Notes: generated from the sequence alone by a model not told the origin. DNA of 15,019 nt from Baffinella frigidus (GCA_026770585.1 MU647311.1:31203-46221), one strand, 5' to 3'. Positions 1 through 6,619 are shown, numbered from the stretch's first letter. Made by a program: numbers and translations.

Positions 1-235
1 TGAGGGTTTAGGGTTTAGGGTTGAGGGTTTCGGGTTGAGGGGACTGAGGGTTGAGGTTTCCGGGTTTAGGTTTTCGGGTTTAGGGTGTGGGTGCAGGGTG
101 CGTGCTGGGAGAAGGTCCACCTTGACATTGGGGTTTAGGGTTTAGGGTTTGGGGTTTAGGGTTCAGGGTTTAGGGTTTAGGGTGTAGGGTTTAGGGTTTG
201 GGGTTTAGGGTTTGGGGTTTAGGGTTCAGGGGCAC
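1..235. repeat. Degenerate telomere-like array (G-rich on +)
   Basis: Heptamers of the TTTAGGG type with many variants (TTGAGGG, TTTGGGG, TTTCGGG, GTGTAGGG). It is not a clean terminal telomere, because units are degenerate and unique DNA interrupts it at about 85-130. The part at 130-232 lies between two copies of a perfect 12-bp direct repeat (118-129 and 233-244) and is treated separately as a candidate intron on the minus strand. Confidence 0.9.
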
Positions 236-244
236 CTTGACATT
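118..244 (-). other. Candidate telomere-like intron bounded by a 12-bp direct repeat
   Basis: CACCTTGACATT occurs exactly at 118-129 and 233-244. On the minus strand each copy reads AATGTCAAGGTG, which contains AAG|GTG. If splicing cuts at AAG|GTG in both copies, 121-235 (115 nt, mostly CCCTAAA-like) is removed with one repeat copy. The joined frame reads KVFQTGVNVK then VDLLPART without a stop. The repeat and telomere-like filler are seen directly; splicing is inferred from the frame and from the similar MYND intron. Confidence 0.5.
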
Positions 245-267
245 AACCCCGGTTTGGAAGACTTTGC
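236..267 (-). CDS. Candidate small exon, unknown product (partial)
   Basis: A 32-nt non-repeat island on the minus strand, bounded upstream by CAG|G at 268-270 and downstream by AAG|GTG at 235. In the frame that continues into 120 and below it reads KVFQTGVNVK. No family is recognised and 32 nt is too short for a firm call. It is proposed because the island has an acceptor and a donor in the right places and lies between telomere-like arrays, as the exons of the right-hand genes do. It could be chance. Confidence 0.25.
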
Positions 268-299
268 CTGCACGGGACCCTTCGCTTCATATCTGTGAT

Positions 300-478
300 T
301 GGGGTTTGGGGTTTAGGGTTTAGGGTTTACGGTGTCGGGTCTGGGGTTTCGGGACTGGGGTTCCGGTTTTCGGGTGTGCGGGGTTTAGGGTTTAGGGTTT
401 AGGGTTTGGGTTTCAGGGTTTGGGTTTTAGGGTTTAGGGTTTAGGGTTTGGGGTTGGGGGTTTAGGGTTTGGCATAGG
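300..478. repeat. Degenerate telomere-like array (G-rich on +)
   Basis: TTTAGGG-type heptamers mixed with TTTGGGG, TTTCGGG and GTGTCGGG variants. The most regular stretch is 380-470. No exon-like island is visible inside it. Confidence 0.9.
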
Positions 479-686
479 GGGGTTGCTACGGATAAGGTAA
501 CTGACTTTCGGGTGCTCAGGACCCGAGCCCGGATATCCGGGCGTAACGTGACCAATTTCTGACACACGTTGAAAAAGGGATCCAATTCCGGTTCAAAAGT
601 GGTCCGTGTAGCCTTCTGGGTGGAGGGAGGTATGTCAATATGTGAAATTAAACCGCAGACTGATCACATCGTACTACCAAGGAAAG
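479..686. other. Intergenic, one perfect 16-bp palindrome
   Basis: No convincing coding potential. The notable item is GCCCGGATATCCGGGC at 527-542, a perfect 16-bp palindrome. It is a possible dimer-binding site or foldback remnant; nothing else in the stretch points to a function. Confidence 0.5.
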
Positions 687-860
687 CTACTACGGGGGAG
701 AGCTAGGTGGTTTATCCTGGCAACCGGAAAGCAATCCTGGCGGTTACTTTTCCGTCAAAGTCAATTATTTGTGGGTATTTCCGGCAACTTTTGCCGATTT
801 CAAGGAACAATAATAGATGGACGCAGGGCGTAAAATGACATGTAGCTCTCCCGCGTAGTA
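687..860. repeat. Foldback element with about 18-bp arms
   Basis: TACTACGGGGGAGAGCTA (688-705) pairs with 843-860 (reverse complement TACTACGCGGGAGAGCTA), 17 of 18 matching. The interior has smaller complementary pieces around CCGGAAA/TTTCCGG. The short open frame across it has no recognisable domain and is explained by the arms. It is probably a MITE-like element. No target duplication was identified. Confidence 0.6.
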
Positions 861-1264
861 TGATGGAACCAGATTCAAATTAACGCGTCGTTTGTTTTGT
901 TATATTAAGGTTGTAATGTGCTAATTTGGCGTCGATATAGCTTAACCATGGCACACACCTCACCCCTAAGATAGCAAAAAGGTGACCAACACCAAATGTT
1001 TGTCCCGGCATGTCCTCGCGACCTCCTTATCGAGGCGGGCGATCTCGAACAATCTCGAACAATCTCGAACAATCGTCCCCCCAAACCGGGTGTGCCCAGC
1101 ACGCGCCCCGATCAAAACTAAAACACCCTGGCATAAAACTAAAATACCCTGTACAAACGCGTTGTAAAATAAGGGGGGCGCCTGTAAATAAGGGGGGCGC
1201 CTATAAATAAGGGGGGCGCCTACATTGACGTGTCGCGTCCCGCGGCCCTGTCCGCATCCGCGAA
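861..1264. repeat. Intergenic with short tandem repeats
   Basis: Three short tandem arrays occur. TCTCGAACAA, a 10-mer, is repeated three times at about 1044-1073. There is an imperfect pair containing CATAAAACTAAAATACCCTG. A unit of about 20 bp containing AAATAAGGGGGGCGCCT is repeated three times at about 1167-1222; its GGCGCC core is palindromic. The short open frames here are by-products of the repeats. The 9-mer TAAGATAGC at 967-975 recurs elsewhere in the window. Confidence 0.7.
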
Positions 1265-1269
1265 CTCCT

Positions 1270-1599
1270 GTTTGGGGTTTGGGGTTTAGGGGTTTAGGGT
1301 TTAGGGTTTAGGGTTTAGGGTTTAGGGTTTAGGGTTTAGGGTTTAGGGTTTAGAGTTTGGCGTTTGGGGTTTGGGATTTGGGGTTTAAGGTTTAGGGTTT
1401 AGGGTTTAGAGTTTGGGGTTTGGGGTTTGGGGTTTAGGGTTTAGGGTTGAGGGTTGAGGGGTTGAGGGTTTGGGGTTTAGGGTTCAGGGTTTAGGGTTTA
1501 GGGTTCAGGGGTGTGGTAGGGTTCACACCCGGTTTAGGGTTTAGGGTTAAGGGTGTGGGGTTTAAGGTTTAGGGTTCAGGGGTGTGGTAGGGTTCACAC
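1270..1599. repeat. Telomere-like array, includes 31-bp duplication
   Basis: The array contains long runs of exact TTTAGGG at about 1287-1350, with TTTGGGG and TTGAGGG variants after. Near its end a 31-bp block containing GTGTGGTAGGGTTCACACCC occurs exactly at 1501-1531 and again at 1572-1602 (71-bp period). On the minus strand this block begins right at the proposed donor (GG|GTGTGAACC) of the candidate exon at 1600-1677, so the start of the putative intron is itself duplicated. Confidence 0.9.
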
Positions 1600-1677
1600 C
1601 CGATCGAGGCTCGCGATCTCATCTGGGATCGGATCCGCGTCCGGGTCTAGCTCCCCAATCAGCGCTGCCCTCTCGTC
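1600..1677 (-). CDS. Candidate 26-codon acidic exon, unknown product
   Basis: On the minus strand the island is bounded by CCCGAAGCAG|G and by CGG|GTGTGAACC, with telomere-like DNA beyond the donor. Between these sites one frame is open for 26 codons, phase 0 at both ends, reading DERAALIGELDPDADPI then PDEIASLDR. No domain is recognised. A truncated copy of its first 42-44 nt sits upstream in transcript order at 2336-2379 with its own CAG|G acceptor. Splice signals, open frame and duplicated start resemble METTL25 exons 2 and 3; expression is unproven. Confidence 0.35.
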
Positions 1678-1679
1678 CT

Positions 1680-1945
1680 GCTTCGGGGTTGGGGCTGAGT
1701 TGCTTGGAGGGGGGGGGGGTAAATTTCATCTCGGAACATACCAGAATCTGTCTTCATGAAAAGGCGTAAGATAGCATCATTAGATGCCTAAAATAGCATA
1801 TACACCCTTACCTTCCGCGTGGGGAGCCTAAGATAGCGGGACAGATTCTGTCTTGGTCCGAAATTAATTTGGAAAAAAGGGTTTGGCCCTGGCCTCCTTT
1901 ATTGGAGCCATTTCTGAACTCACCGCCCTCGCGTCCTGTGGGACC
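1680..1945. other. Intergenic with TAAGATAGC repeats
   Basis: No gene is supported. TAAGATAGC occurs at 1767-1775 and 1829-1837, with the variant TAAAATAGC at 1789-1797. Two diverged copies of CAGAATCTGTCTT flank them (1742 and about 1841). A G-run of about 10 lies near 1710. Confidence 0.5.
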
Positions 1946-2079
1946 ACGGCCGGTCATGAGTCATGACTTGAGGAACGCAACGATTCGTTGCGTGGTACTA
2001 AATGGTACGTACACGGCCGGTCATGAGTCATGACTTCAGGAACGCAACGGTTCATTGCGTGGTACTAAATGGTACGTAC
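1946..2079. repeat. 67-bp tandem duplication with nested palindromes
   Basis: Two adjacent 67-bp units (1946-2012, 2013-2079) differ at about three positions. Each carries GTCATGAGTCATGAC, a palindrome around TGAGTCA (an AP-1/GCN4-type bZIP core), a hairpin ACGCAAC-N5-GTTGCGT and a GGTAC...GGTAC pair. In the second unit the hairpin loop differs (GGTTC/ATT) while the arms largely persist. It could be a cis-regulatory module or a duplicated foldback element. Confidence 0.85.
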
Positions 2080-2129
2080 TGGCCCGGCGACGTGCGACCG
2101 CTCGTCCTTCGGGGATTCGGCGTTGGGTT

Positions 2130-2335
2130 CACGTTTTGGGGTTGAGGTTTAGGGCAGGGTTGAGGGGTTGAGGGTTGAGGGTTTGGGGTTTGGGGTTTGG
2201 GATTTAACCACTGTGTACTCTCCCCCTCTCTCTGTCTCCCTTCAGGTTCTCGGAGGGTTTAAGGTTCTTGGTGTCAGATTCCGCCTTTGGGGTGTAGGGT
2301 TTGGGATTTAGGGTTCGGGGTTTAGGGTTTAGGGG
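2130..2335. repeat. Degenerate telomere-like DNA with a pyrimidine tract
   Basis: TTGAGGG/TTTGGGG-type units flank a short island. At 2218-2245 a CT-rich tract ends in CCCTTCAG|GTTC, which looks like a plus-strand 3' splice acceptor. The frames after it close quickly, so no exon is called. Confidence 0.6.
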
Positions 2336-2379
2336 TCCGCGTCCGGGTCTAGCTCCCCAATCAGCGCTGCCCTCTCGAC
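2336..2379 (-). pseudogene. Truncated duplicate of the 1600-1677 exon start
   Basis: This island matches 1636-1677 over about 42 bases with essentially no differences. On the minus strand it starts after CAACAG|G and reads VERAALIGELDPDADP before running into a TAA made by the telomere-like repeat. No donor GT follows. It lies upstream in transcript order of the longer copy, so it behaves as a decoy 3' splice site plus exon start. Confidence 0.6.
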
Positions 2380-2384
2380 CTGTT

Positions 2385-2637
2385 GAAGGGTGTAGGGTGT
2401 GGGGCTTAGGGCTTGGGGGTGCGGGTTTCGGGTTTCGGGTTTCGGATTTCGGGTTTCGGGTTTCGGGTTAGAGGGTTTGGGGGGGTTGGGGGTGGAGCTC
2501 AGGGTTCACGGTTTAGGGTTTAGGGGTTAGGGGTTAGGGGATAGGGGTTAGGGGTTAGGGGTAAGGGGTTACGGGTTAGGGGTTAGGAGTTAGGGAGTAG
2601 GGGTTGGGGAGTAGGGGTTAGGGGTTGGGGGTTAGGC
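2385..2637. repeat. Heptamer blocks: TTTCGGG then GGGGTTA
   Basis: Homogeneous blocks of variant heptamers lie side by side: TTTCGGG units (about 2423-2470), then GGGGTTA units (about 2520-2637) with single-base variants (GGGGATA, GGGGTAA, GGGAGTA). The 7-bp period holds while the unit changes. Confidence 0.9.
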
Positions 2638-2721
2638 ACGCTGGCGCTGATAGAGTGCCCTACGACGGTTGACTGAACCACGCGGAGTGTGTACCAGGAA
2701 GATGACTAAACCAGGAACGAT

Positions 2722-2869
2722 TTGATGCGGAAACGTTTTAAATTGAATTTAAAACACGTGGGTAATGGAATTTACTGCACGTAATGGTCTTTACTAGTAA
2801 TATTAAAAGCAGTCGTGTGTTAATTTTTGTTGGCCCTGTTTTTAATATTTCAAAACGTTTCCATATGAG
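2722..2869. mobile_element. Foldback MITE, CTNATCCGG family (copy A)
   Basis: The outer arms GGAAACGTTTT (from 2729) and its complement ending at 2862 continue as an imperfect long hairpin. The ends TTGATGCGG and (complemented) CTCATATGG align with the TIR of copies at 3509, 4303, 7008 and 8947. AT precedes (2720-2721) and follows (2870-2871) the element, a possible 2-bp target duplication. Its centre contains ACTAGTAATATTAAAA, the reverse complement of the loop in the 4303 copy, so the core is inverted. Short open frames here are by-products. Confidence 0.65.
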
Positions 2870-2872
2870 ATT

Positions 2873-3203
2873 AGTATTGTAGATTTCGGGACGTGACGTC
2901 GTTGACATCAAAATTCCCTCAACTCTAAACACTGAAATACTGAAACACTCCACGCCAAACACCAATCCCCTGATCCCTGAACCACGCCCATGCAGGTCGG
3001 GTCGGGGGATCGAGAAAATCGACAAAATCGCGATCATTTTCACGTCCATCTAAAGTTTTGTGCTATCTTACGCATGGATTTGATGACAAGATCGCGACCC
3101 CCACCCGTAAAATACACCTTTTCGATTCATTTTCACGTTTTTTCGTTCTCCGATCCCCCGACCTGATCTCAAAAAAATCCGCGCGGTCCCGAAATCTACA
3201 ATA
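2873..3203. repeat. Long interrupted inverted repeat
   Basis: TATTGTAGATTTCGGGAC (2873-2890) is the reverse complement of 3186-3203. A second arm pair, around GGTCGGGTCGGGGGATCG (from 2995) and GATCCCCCGACCTGA (3151-3165), lies inside. The left arm has about 100 bp of extra, telomere-like DNA between its two blocks. It starts 4 bp after the preceding element, so the two abut. Confidence 0.65.
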
Positions 3204-3294
3204 CCACAGGAACGATCAGTACCAGGAACGATGAGTACCACAGAAGCCGGGAATTAGTCAACAGTCGCGAGATTCGTTGGTGGTTGAGAGGCCT

Positions 3295-3497
3295 CAGGCG
3301 CTGCCACACGAGGCTATCCATGCGAGCAGAATAAAAGGACATTTTAAAATTTGCGGGGAAATGATCACGTTTCCGTGCGGATGTCCGTACGGAAACGTGA
3401 TCAAATGCTGACTTTTGGCGCGTGTTTCCTGGGCAATAATCCAATAATTAACTTATGAATCTGTTCGCATGGATAGCCTCGTGTGGTCAGGCGCTGT
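3295..3497. repeat. Foldback with a nested near-perfect hairpin
   Basis: Outer arms at 3295-3332 and 3460-3497 share CCACACGAGGCTATCCATGCG. Inside, 3363-3381 and 3384-3402 form a 19-bp hairpin (GATCACGTTTCCGTGCGGA, one mismatch) with a 2-nt loop. This nested foldback should extrude easily as a cruciform. No coding content. Confidence 0.8.
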
Positions 3498-3508
3498 CTC
3501 AGTCTGAT

Positions 3509-3671
3509 TTGATCCGGTCAGGTATTTAAATCAAATGCTCGGGAGTTCCCCGAATGTACGAAAATTACTACACATGATCTTTTGGACACGACGCTTTTGT
3601 CGCGTGTGTAGTAATTTTCGTTGCATGGGGAACTCCGCCGAGCATTTAAATTAAATACCTGGCCGGGTGAG
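3509..3671. mobile_element. Foldback MITE, CTNATCCGG family (copy D)
   Basis: The arms carry CAGGTATTTAAAT and complement, GCTCGG, GGAGTTCCCC and ACGAAAATTACTACACA, leaving a small loop around 3575-3600. AT at 3507-3508 and 3672-3673 is consistent with a 2-bp target duplication. The longer direct repeat GATTTGATCC (3506-3515, 3671-3680) overlaps both ends. The inner arm AATTACTACACA is shared with the copies at 3791 and 4303. Confidence 0.7.
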
Positions 3672-3790
3672 ATTTGATCCAGACGAGTATGTATGATGAT
3701 AGACTCAGGGTTGGTTCTCTGGGGAGGTCACACGAGAGAGAAGATAATCTCGAGGGACCTACCCAGAGTCGTATATCACCAAGTATACAA

Positions 3791-3911
3791 CGTATACCAA
3801 GATAAACACGCACCGGCAACAGAATTTACTACACAAATTCTTTTATAATCACTAGTATGAACCATTTGTGTATTAAATTTCGTTGCCGTGGCACATTTAT
3901 CACAAATACTC
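3791..3911. mobile_element. Foldback element sharing the TTTACTACACA core
   Basis: Arms around GATAAACACGCACCGGCAAC and the complement (GATAAATGTGCCACGGCAAC) enclose AGAATTTACTACACAAATTC, then ATCACTAGTATG. The core matches that of the 4303 element (AAATTTACTACACA...ATTACTAGTAGG), but the outer arms differ. Either an inner unit has been captured by different outer arms, or the arms evolve faster than the core. Confidence 0.65.
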
Positions 3912-3940
3912 GCCGAGCTTAGATTCGGCCTCGCCAATGT

Positions 3941-4020
3941 GGCGAGTCCGGGCACTTTCCCGCTCCAAAGTGGACGGGTGTGTACCACAAACCACCCATG
4001 CTGTCAACTTGATAATAGTC
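3941..4020. repeat. Dispersed repeat GGCGAGTCCGGGCAC (copy 1)
   Basis: About 80 bp running from GGCGAGTCCGGGCACTTT through CCGCTCCAAAGT to GTCAACTTGATAATAGTC. It matches 9374-9450 over its length and 9291-9346 over the second half. An internal AAGTKGAC/GTCAACTT inverted repeat makes a hairpin. It abuts the next foldback element. Confidence 0.7.
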
Positions 4021-4027
4021 CGTCAAC

Positions 4028-4186
4028 CCACACAGCGGGCTGCCAAGGGATTTTCGGCCCAAATCGGGCCGGGCCACCTTTCCGTTACCTTATCCGTAGG
4101 AACCCCGTAAGGTCTCTACGGACTGCCTGGTCCTAGGTCGTATCGCGCATGGGTTATTCAAAATCCCTTCGAAGCCCGCTGTGTGG
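4028..4186. repeat. Foldback element with CCACACAGCGGGC arms
   Basis: The left arm 4028-4054 (CCACACAGCGGGCTGCCAAG then GGATTTT) pairs with 4160-4186. Inside is GGCCCAAATCGGGCC, a smaller hairpin. A one-armed copy lies at 10121-10243 and the right-hand part recurs at about 6229-6300. The internal piece near TGGTCCTAGGTCGTATC is a degenerate form of the CCGTAGGGTCCTAGG module of the 105-bp family, in the opposite orientation. Confidence 0.75.
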
Positions 4187-4249
4187 CGAGGCAGGGATCG
4201 AACCCGCCGGAATTTTAAAAATCTGTACCACGATGAGCCATCTAAACCC
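4185..4249 (-). other. tRNA-like pol III promoter remnant
   Basis: On the minus strand a B-box match GGTTCGATCCC (4194-4204) sits in a T-arm able to form a 5-bp stem, and TGGCTCATCGTGG (4228-4240) resembles an A box. The boxes are about 36 nt apart, shorter than in an intact tRNA. The 7-nt acceptor after the T-arm has no complement upstream and the anticodon stem does not pair. It is a tRNA relic or the head of a SINE-like element rather than a functional tRNA. Confidence 0.3.
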
Positions 4250-4302
4250 TTTTAGCACGAACGAGTGTGTATGAAAATCCCACGTATGCCCTGGCGCGGG
4301 AT

Positions 4303-4444
4303 TTTATCCGGGAACATGTTTAATTTAAATGAAAATGAGCAACGAAATTTACTACACATCGTTTTTAATATTACTAGTAGGAGCCCTCTGTGTAGTAAAC
4401 TTCTTTGCTCATTTTCATTTAAATTGAACATTGTCCCGGATAAG
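4303..4444. mobile_element. Foldback MITE, CTNATCCGG family (copy F)
   Basis: Arms of about 55 bp: TATCCGGGAACATGTTTAAT, TTAAATGAAAATGAGCAACG, AAATTTACTACACA and complement. AT flanks it on both sides (4301-4302, 4445-4446). The outer half matches copies at 7008 and 8947; the inner half matches 3791 and, less closely, 3509. It is therefore a hybrid between two cores. Open frames across it are artefacts of the palindrome. Confidence 0.8.
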
Positions 4445-4489
4445 ATTTGACCTTGAGCTCGCTGGCCAAGGTAGACTTCGGCACCTTTT

Positions 4490-4770
4490 TCATGTACGAG
4501 AACGGCCCGATGCGTACCTTCTTGTACTCATACACCTGAAAAGGCAGACCGTGGTTAGCACCCCAAACACCTGTCGCGATAGCGCCCGCGTGACCGGTCA
4601 CGCGGACGCCGAAGCCAGACGGTCGGTCGTGACTGCCTTGTCAGACCCCGAGAGTGCCGAACCAGGTTTCGATGACGTTCATGTACGAGAACGGCCCGAT
4701 GCGTACCTTCTTGTACTCATACACCTGAAAAGGGAGACCGTGGTTAGCACCCCAAACCCCTGTCGCGATA
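4490..4770. repeat. 92-bp direct repeat, two copies
   Basis: 4490-4581 and 4679-4770 differ at only about two positions; 97 bp of unrelated DNA separates them. Both contain CATGTACGAGAACGGCCCGA and end near CCTGTCGCGATA. The repeat is open on both strands (plus: HVRERPDAYLLVLIHLKR; minus: VYEYKKVRIGPFSYMK), but no family is recognised and there is no start, splice or flanking exon evidence, so it is listed as a repeat. It could be a fragment of a mobile-element gene. Confidence 0.75.
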
Positions 4771-4807
4771 CCTGAACAAGAAGACCCGTCTTAATGCATG
4801 ATGCGAA

Positions 4808-4966
4808 CCTTGGTCGGATAGCGAGGGGGCAAACGGATCTTTTTGATGCGGGTACGAATTCAAAAACTGGTACGAGTCGCGTCCAACTTGTGGGGAGTTC
4901 AGTGCCCGATGGGCCCTGAATCCAATAAATACCCGATCTGTTTGCCCCCTCGCTATCTGACCAAGG
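4808..4966. repeat. Foldback element with 32-bp arms
   Basis: 4808-4839 (CCTTGGTCGGATAGCGAGGG then GGCAAACGGATC) pairs with 4935-4966, 30 of 32 matching. The loop region shows no coding signal. Eight bases separate it from the next foldback. No clear target duplication. Confidence 0.8.
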
Positions 4967-4973
4967 TGCCCTT

Positions 4974-5087
4974 CCGCTGCCGAGCGAACTCGGCACATGT
5001 AAGACAGTCAAGGTCGATATTCGACCTTGGCTTTCAGGTAAAAGGACTTTTAACCTTTTAGCAGGTTCCCTCTTCGCTCGGCAGCGG
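4974..5087. repeat. Foldback element with perfect 15-bp arms
   Basis: CCGCTGCCGAGCGAA (4974-4988) and TTCGCTCGGCAGCGG (5073-5087) are exact complements. Inside are a hairpin CAAGGTCGA-TAT-TCGACCTTG and AAAAGG...CCTTTT. It lies between two other foldbacks with 3-8 bp gaps. Confidence 0.8.
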
Positions 5088-5090
5088 CTC

Positions 5091-5195
5091 TATCCCTTAA
5101 GTGGCCAGGTGGTCAAATTTGACCACCAAGAGGTCCTAGGCAGGTCCTAGGACCCTACGGTAGGGCGTATGAGCCTACCGGCCACTTAAGGGATA
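5091..5195. mobile_element. 105-bp MITE, TATCCCTTAAGTGGCC TIRs (copy 1)
   Basis: Perfect 16-bp TIRs at 5091-5106 and 5180-5195. The interior holds a perfect 20-bp palindrome GGTGGTCAAATTTGACCACC (5108-5127), two direct copies of AGGTCCTAGG and the hairpin CCCTACGGTAGGG. Copy 2 at 7368-7472 has the same 105-bp length, which argues for a discrete mobile unit. It is non-autonomous; no transposase is visible in the window. Confidence 0.85.
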
Positions 5196-5288
5196 CCTGG
5201 AGAGAAAGGCCTTTGTTAATACCTGCAGAGGAAAAGACCTTGATCACTACCATAATGCCAGAACGACCTTGCTCAATCCCTTGAGAGA
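5135..5288. repeat. Segmental duplication, copy 1 of 2
   Basis: About 154 bp from the middle of the 105-bp MITE through its flank (GAGAGAAAGGCCTTTGTTAA, CAGAGGAAAAGACCTTGATC) matches 5980-6132 closely. The duplication crosses the MITE end, so it happened after the MITE inserted and by a separate mechanism. Confidence 0.8.
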
Positions 5289-5656
5289 AAGGAGTTGACA
5301 TCCTGTTCGCAGAGTGCGAGGATGTTGACTTTCGACAGCGAGAGCGTTGACTTTCGACAGCGAGAGCGCTCCAGTCCAGCGGAGAGGGAGCAAAATGGGT
5401 TGCCAGAAAGTGACATCCCGAGGAAAGAGCGGAAATCGATATGGTTGACCCTGGAATTGTTCTGCAGAAAAGCCATGCATATCTGCCTCGTCTGGTCAGA
5501 CGTGCACTACTCTACAGTAGGCGAACGTGAACAGACCTGTCTCAACACCAGCATGAACCCAGCGATCCAAAAGTCTATGAGCCTTACGAATGCCGCCCCC
5601 CCCTACACACCTGGCAGGTGGGACTTGACCTCCTGGCAGCGCTAGCGATGATTCAT
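5289..5656. other. Intergenic with 22-bp tandem pair
   Basis: GTTGACTTTCGACAGCGAGA-GC is repeated head-to-tail at 5324-5345 and 5346-5367. A plus-strand frame stays open for about 116 codons here, but it begins at TTG, not ATG, has no recognisable domain and spans the tandem pair, so no gene is called. Confidence 0.5.
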
Positions 5657-5818
5657 GCAAAAAGCTTACGTTAACGGAGTAGTAACTTTGGTACAAAAAT
5701 TATAATGGAAAAAATTCTTGGGCTTTAAAAGTCCTGAAATCGCTGTTAAAATCGTTTTAGAGCTGGCAAGCCCACGTTAACGAGGGACTTAAGGGGTCCG
5801 TTAACGTACGCTTTTCGC
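5657..5818. repeat. Foldback element with GCAAAAAGCTTACGTTAACG arms
   Basis: 5657-5678 pairs with 5797-5818, 20 of 22 matching. A third CGTTAAC lies inside at about 5774. The interior is AT-rich and has no coding signal. Confidence 0.7.
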
Positions 5819-5979
5819 ATTATGATGCTGCAGACTCGTGTACGAGAGCTTCTCGAAACTGCCTCGGACGATTATTCGCTCGTGCACTTAAGGGATACCC
5901 TGATCCATAAACCATACCCTGTGATCATCTCTCTCTCTCTCCTTCTCTCTTTCTCTCTCTCCCCCCGTTGTCAGAGAGA
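5819..5979. repeat. Intergenic with (CT)n microsatellite
   Basis: An imperfect CT tract at about 5928-5966 precedes the duplicated segment. CACTTAAGGGATACC at about 5885-5899 is an isolated right end of the 105-bp MITE family. Confidence 0.7.
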
Positions 5980-6132
5980 CCTAGGCAGGTCCTAGGACCC
6001 TACGGTAGGGCGTGTGAGCCTACTGGTCACTTAAGGGATACCTGGAGAGAAAGGCTTTTTTTAATACCTGCAGAGGAAAAGACCTTGATCACTACCATAA
6101 TGCCAGAAAGACCTTGCTCAATACCTTGAGAG
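5980..6132. repeat. Segmental duplication copy 2, with truncated MITE
   Basis: This copy matches 5135-5288. Its first about 66 bp are the right half of the 105-bp MITE, ending CACTTAAGGGATA; the left TIR is missing. A small difference is a T-run near 6055 that replaces CCTTTGTT. Confidence 0.8.
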
Positions 6133-6494
6133 TTGTGAGAGAGAGACCTCGACTCATCCCGAGAGAGAAGTACCCTTCGAAAGAGCTGTGTGGATCCCAA
6201 CGCGGCCGCCGTAGGTACCCCCCTATGTCCCTACGGATTGCCTACCGTAGGGTCCTAGGTCGTATCACGTATGGGCTATTCCCCGAAGCTGTGTGAATCC
6301 CAACGCGTTCGGCCGCGGTGGGGTCTCGCCAAGATCTGCGGGCCCAGATCTTGCCTGTATTTATTTATTTTTGGTGGGGGGGGGATGCATTCCCCCCCAC
6401 CAAGGCTATGGTGGAGCAGGACCCAGTGAGAGCTAAAATGTGTTGATTACAAACACATTCATGCACTCAGACACCTGCTGTGAGATAGACCTTC
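6133..6494. other. Repeat-derived fragments and hairpins
   Basis: No gene. AGCTGTGTGRATCCCAACGCG occurs at about 6184 and 6289 as a direct repeat around the CCTACCGTAGGGTCCTAGGT module (6241-6260). Two strong hairpins follow: CAAGATCTG-N-CAGATCTTG at about 6329-6352 and a G-rich TTGGTGGGGGGG arm facing CCCCCCCACCAA at about 6372-6404. A 28-bp stretch ending in this region (around TGCCTGTATTTATTTATTTT) recurs inverted at about 8170-8200. Confidence 0.6.
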
Positions 6495-6614
6495 TAGCTC
6501 TGCCTGAGTTTTATTCTGGCTCGTCCTTCAAACTATTTAAGAGCAGAAATTCAGTCCAAAGGGGCGAATAGGAAGCCTTTAGGACGAGCCAGAAAAAAAC
6601 TCAGGCAGAGCTAG
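6494..6614. mobile_element. Foldback MITE with 34-bp TIRs and 5-bp TSD
   Basis: CTAGCTCTGCCTGAGTTTTA through CTCGTCCT (6494-6527) pairs with 6581-6614, two mismatches. ACCTT immediately precedes (6489-6493) and follows (6615-6619), a likely 5-bp target-site duplication. About 121 bp, no coding capacity. It differs from the CTNATCCGG family in both TIR and TSD length. Confidence 0.8.
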
Positions 6615-6619
6615 ACCTT

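Noticed and set aside
1-480. True chromosome-end telomere
   Set aside because: Units are highly degenerate, unique exon-like islands interrupt them, and equivalent arrays occur throughout the window.
2218-2300. Plus-strand exon after the pyrimidine tract at 2218-2245
   Set aside because: The acceptor looks good, but following frames close quickly and no donor or partner exon was found.
4185-4249. Functional tRNA gene
   Set aside because: The B box is good, but the acceptor and anticodon stems do not pair and A-B spacing is too short; kept only as a tRNA-like remnant.
5295-5645. Plus-strand frame of about 116 codons
   Set aside because: It begins at TTG, contains a translated 22-bp tandem repeat, and shows no domain or splice context.
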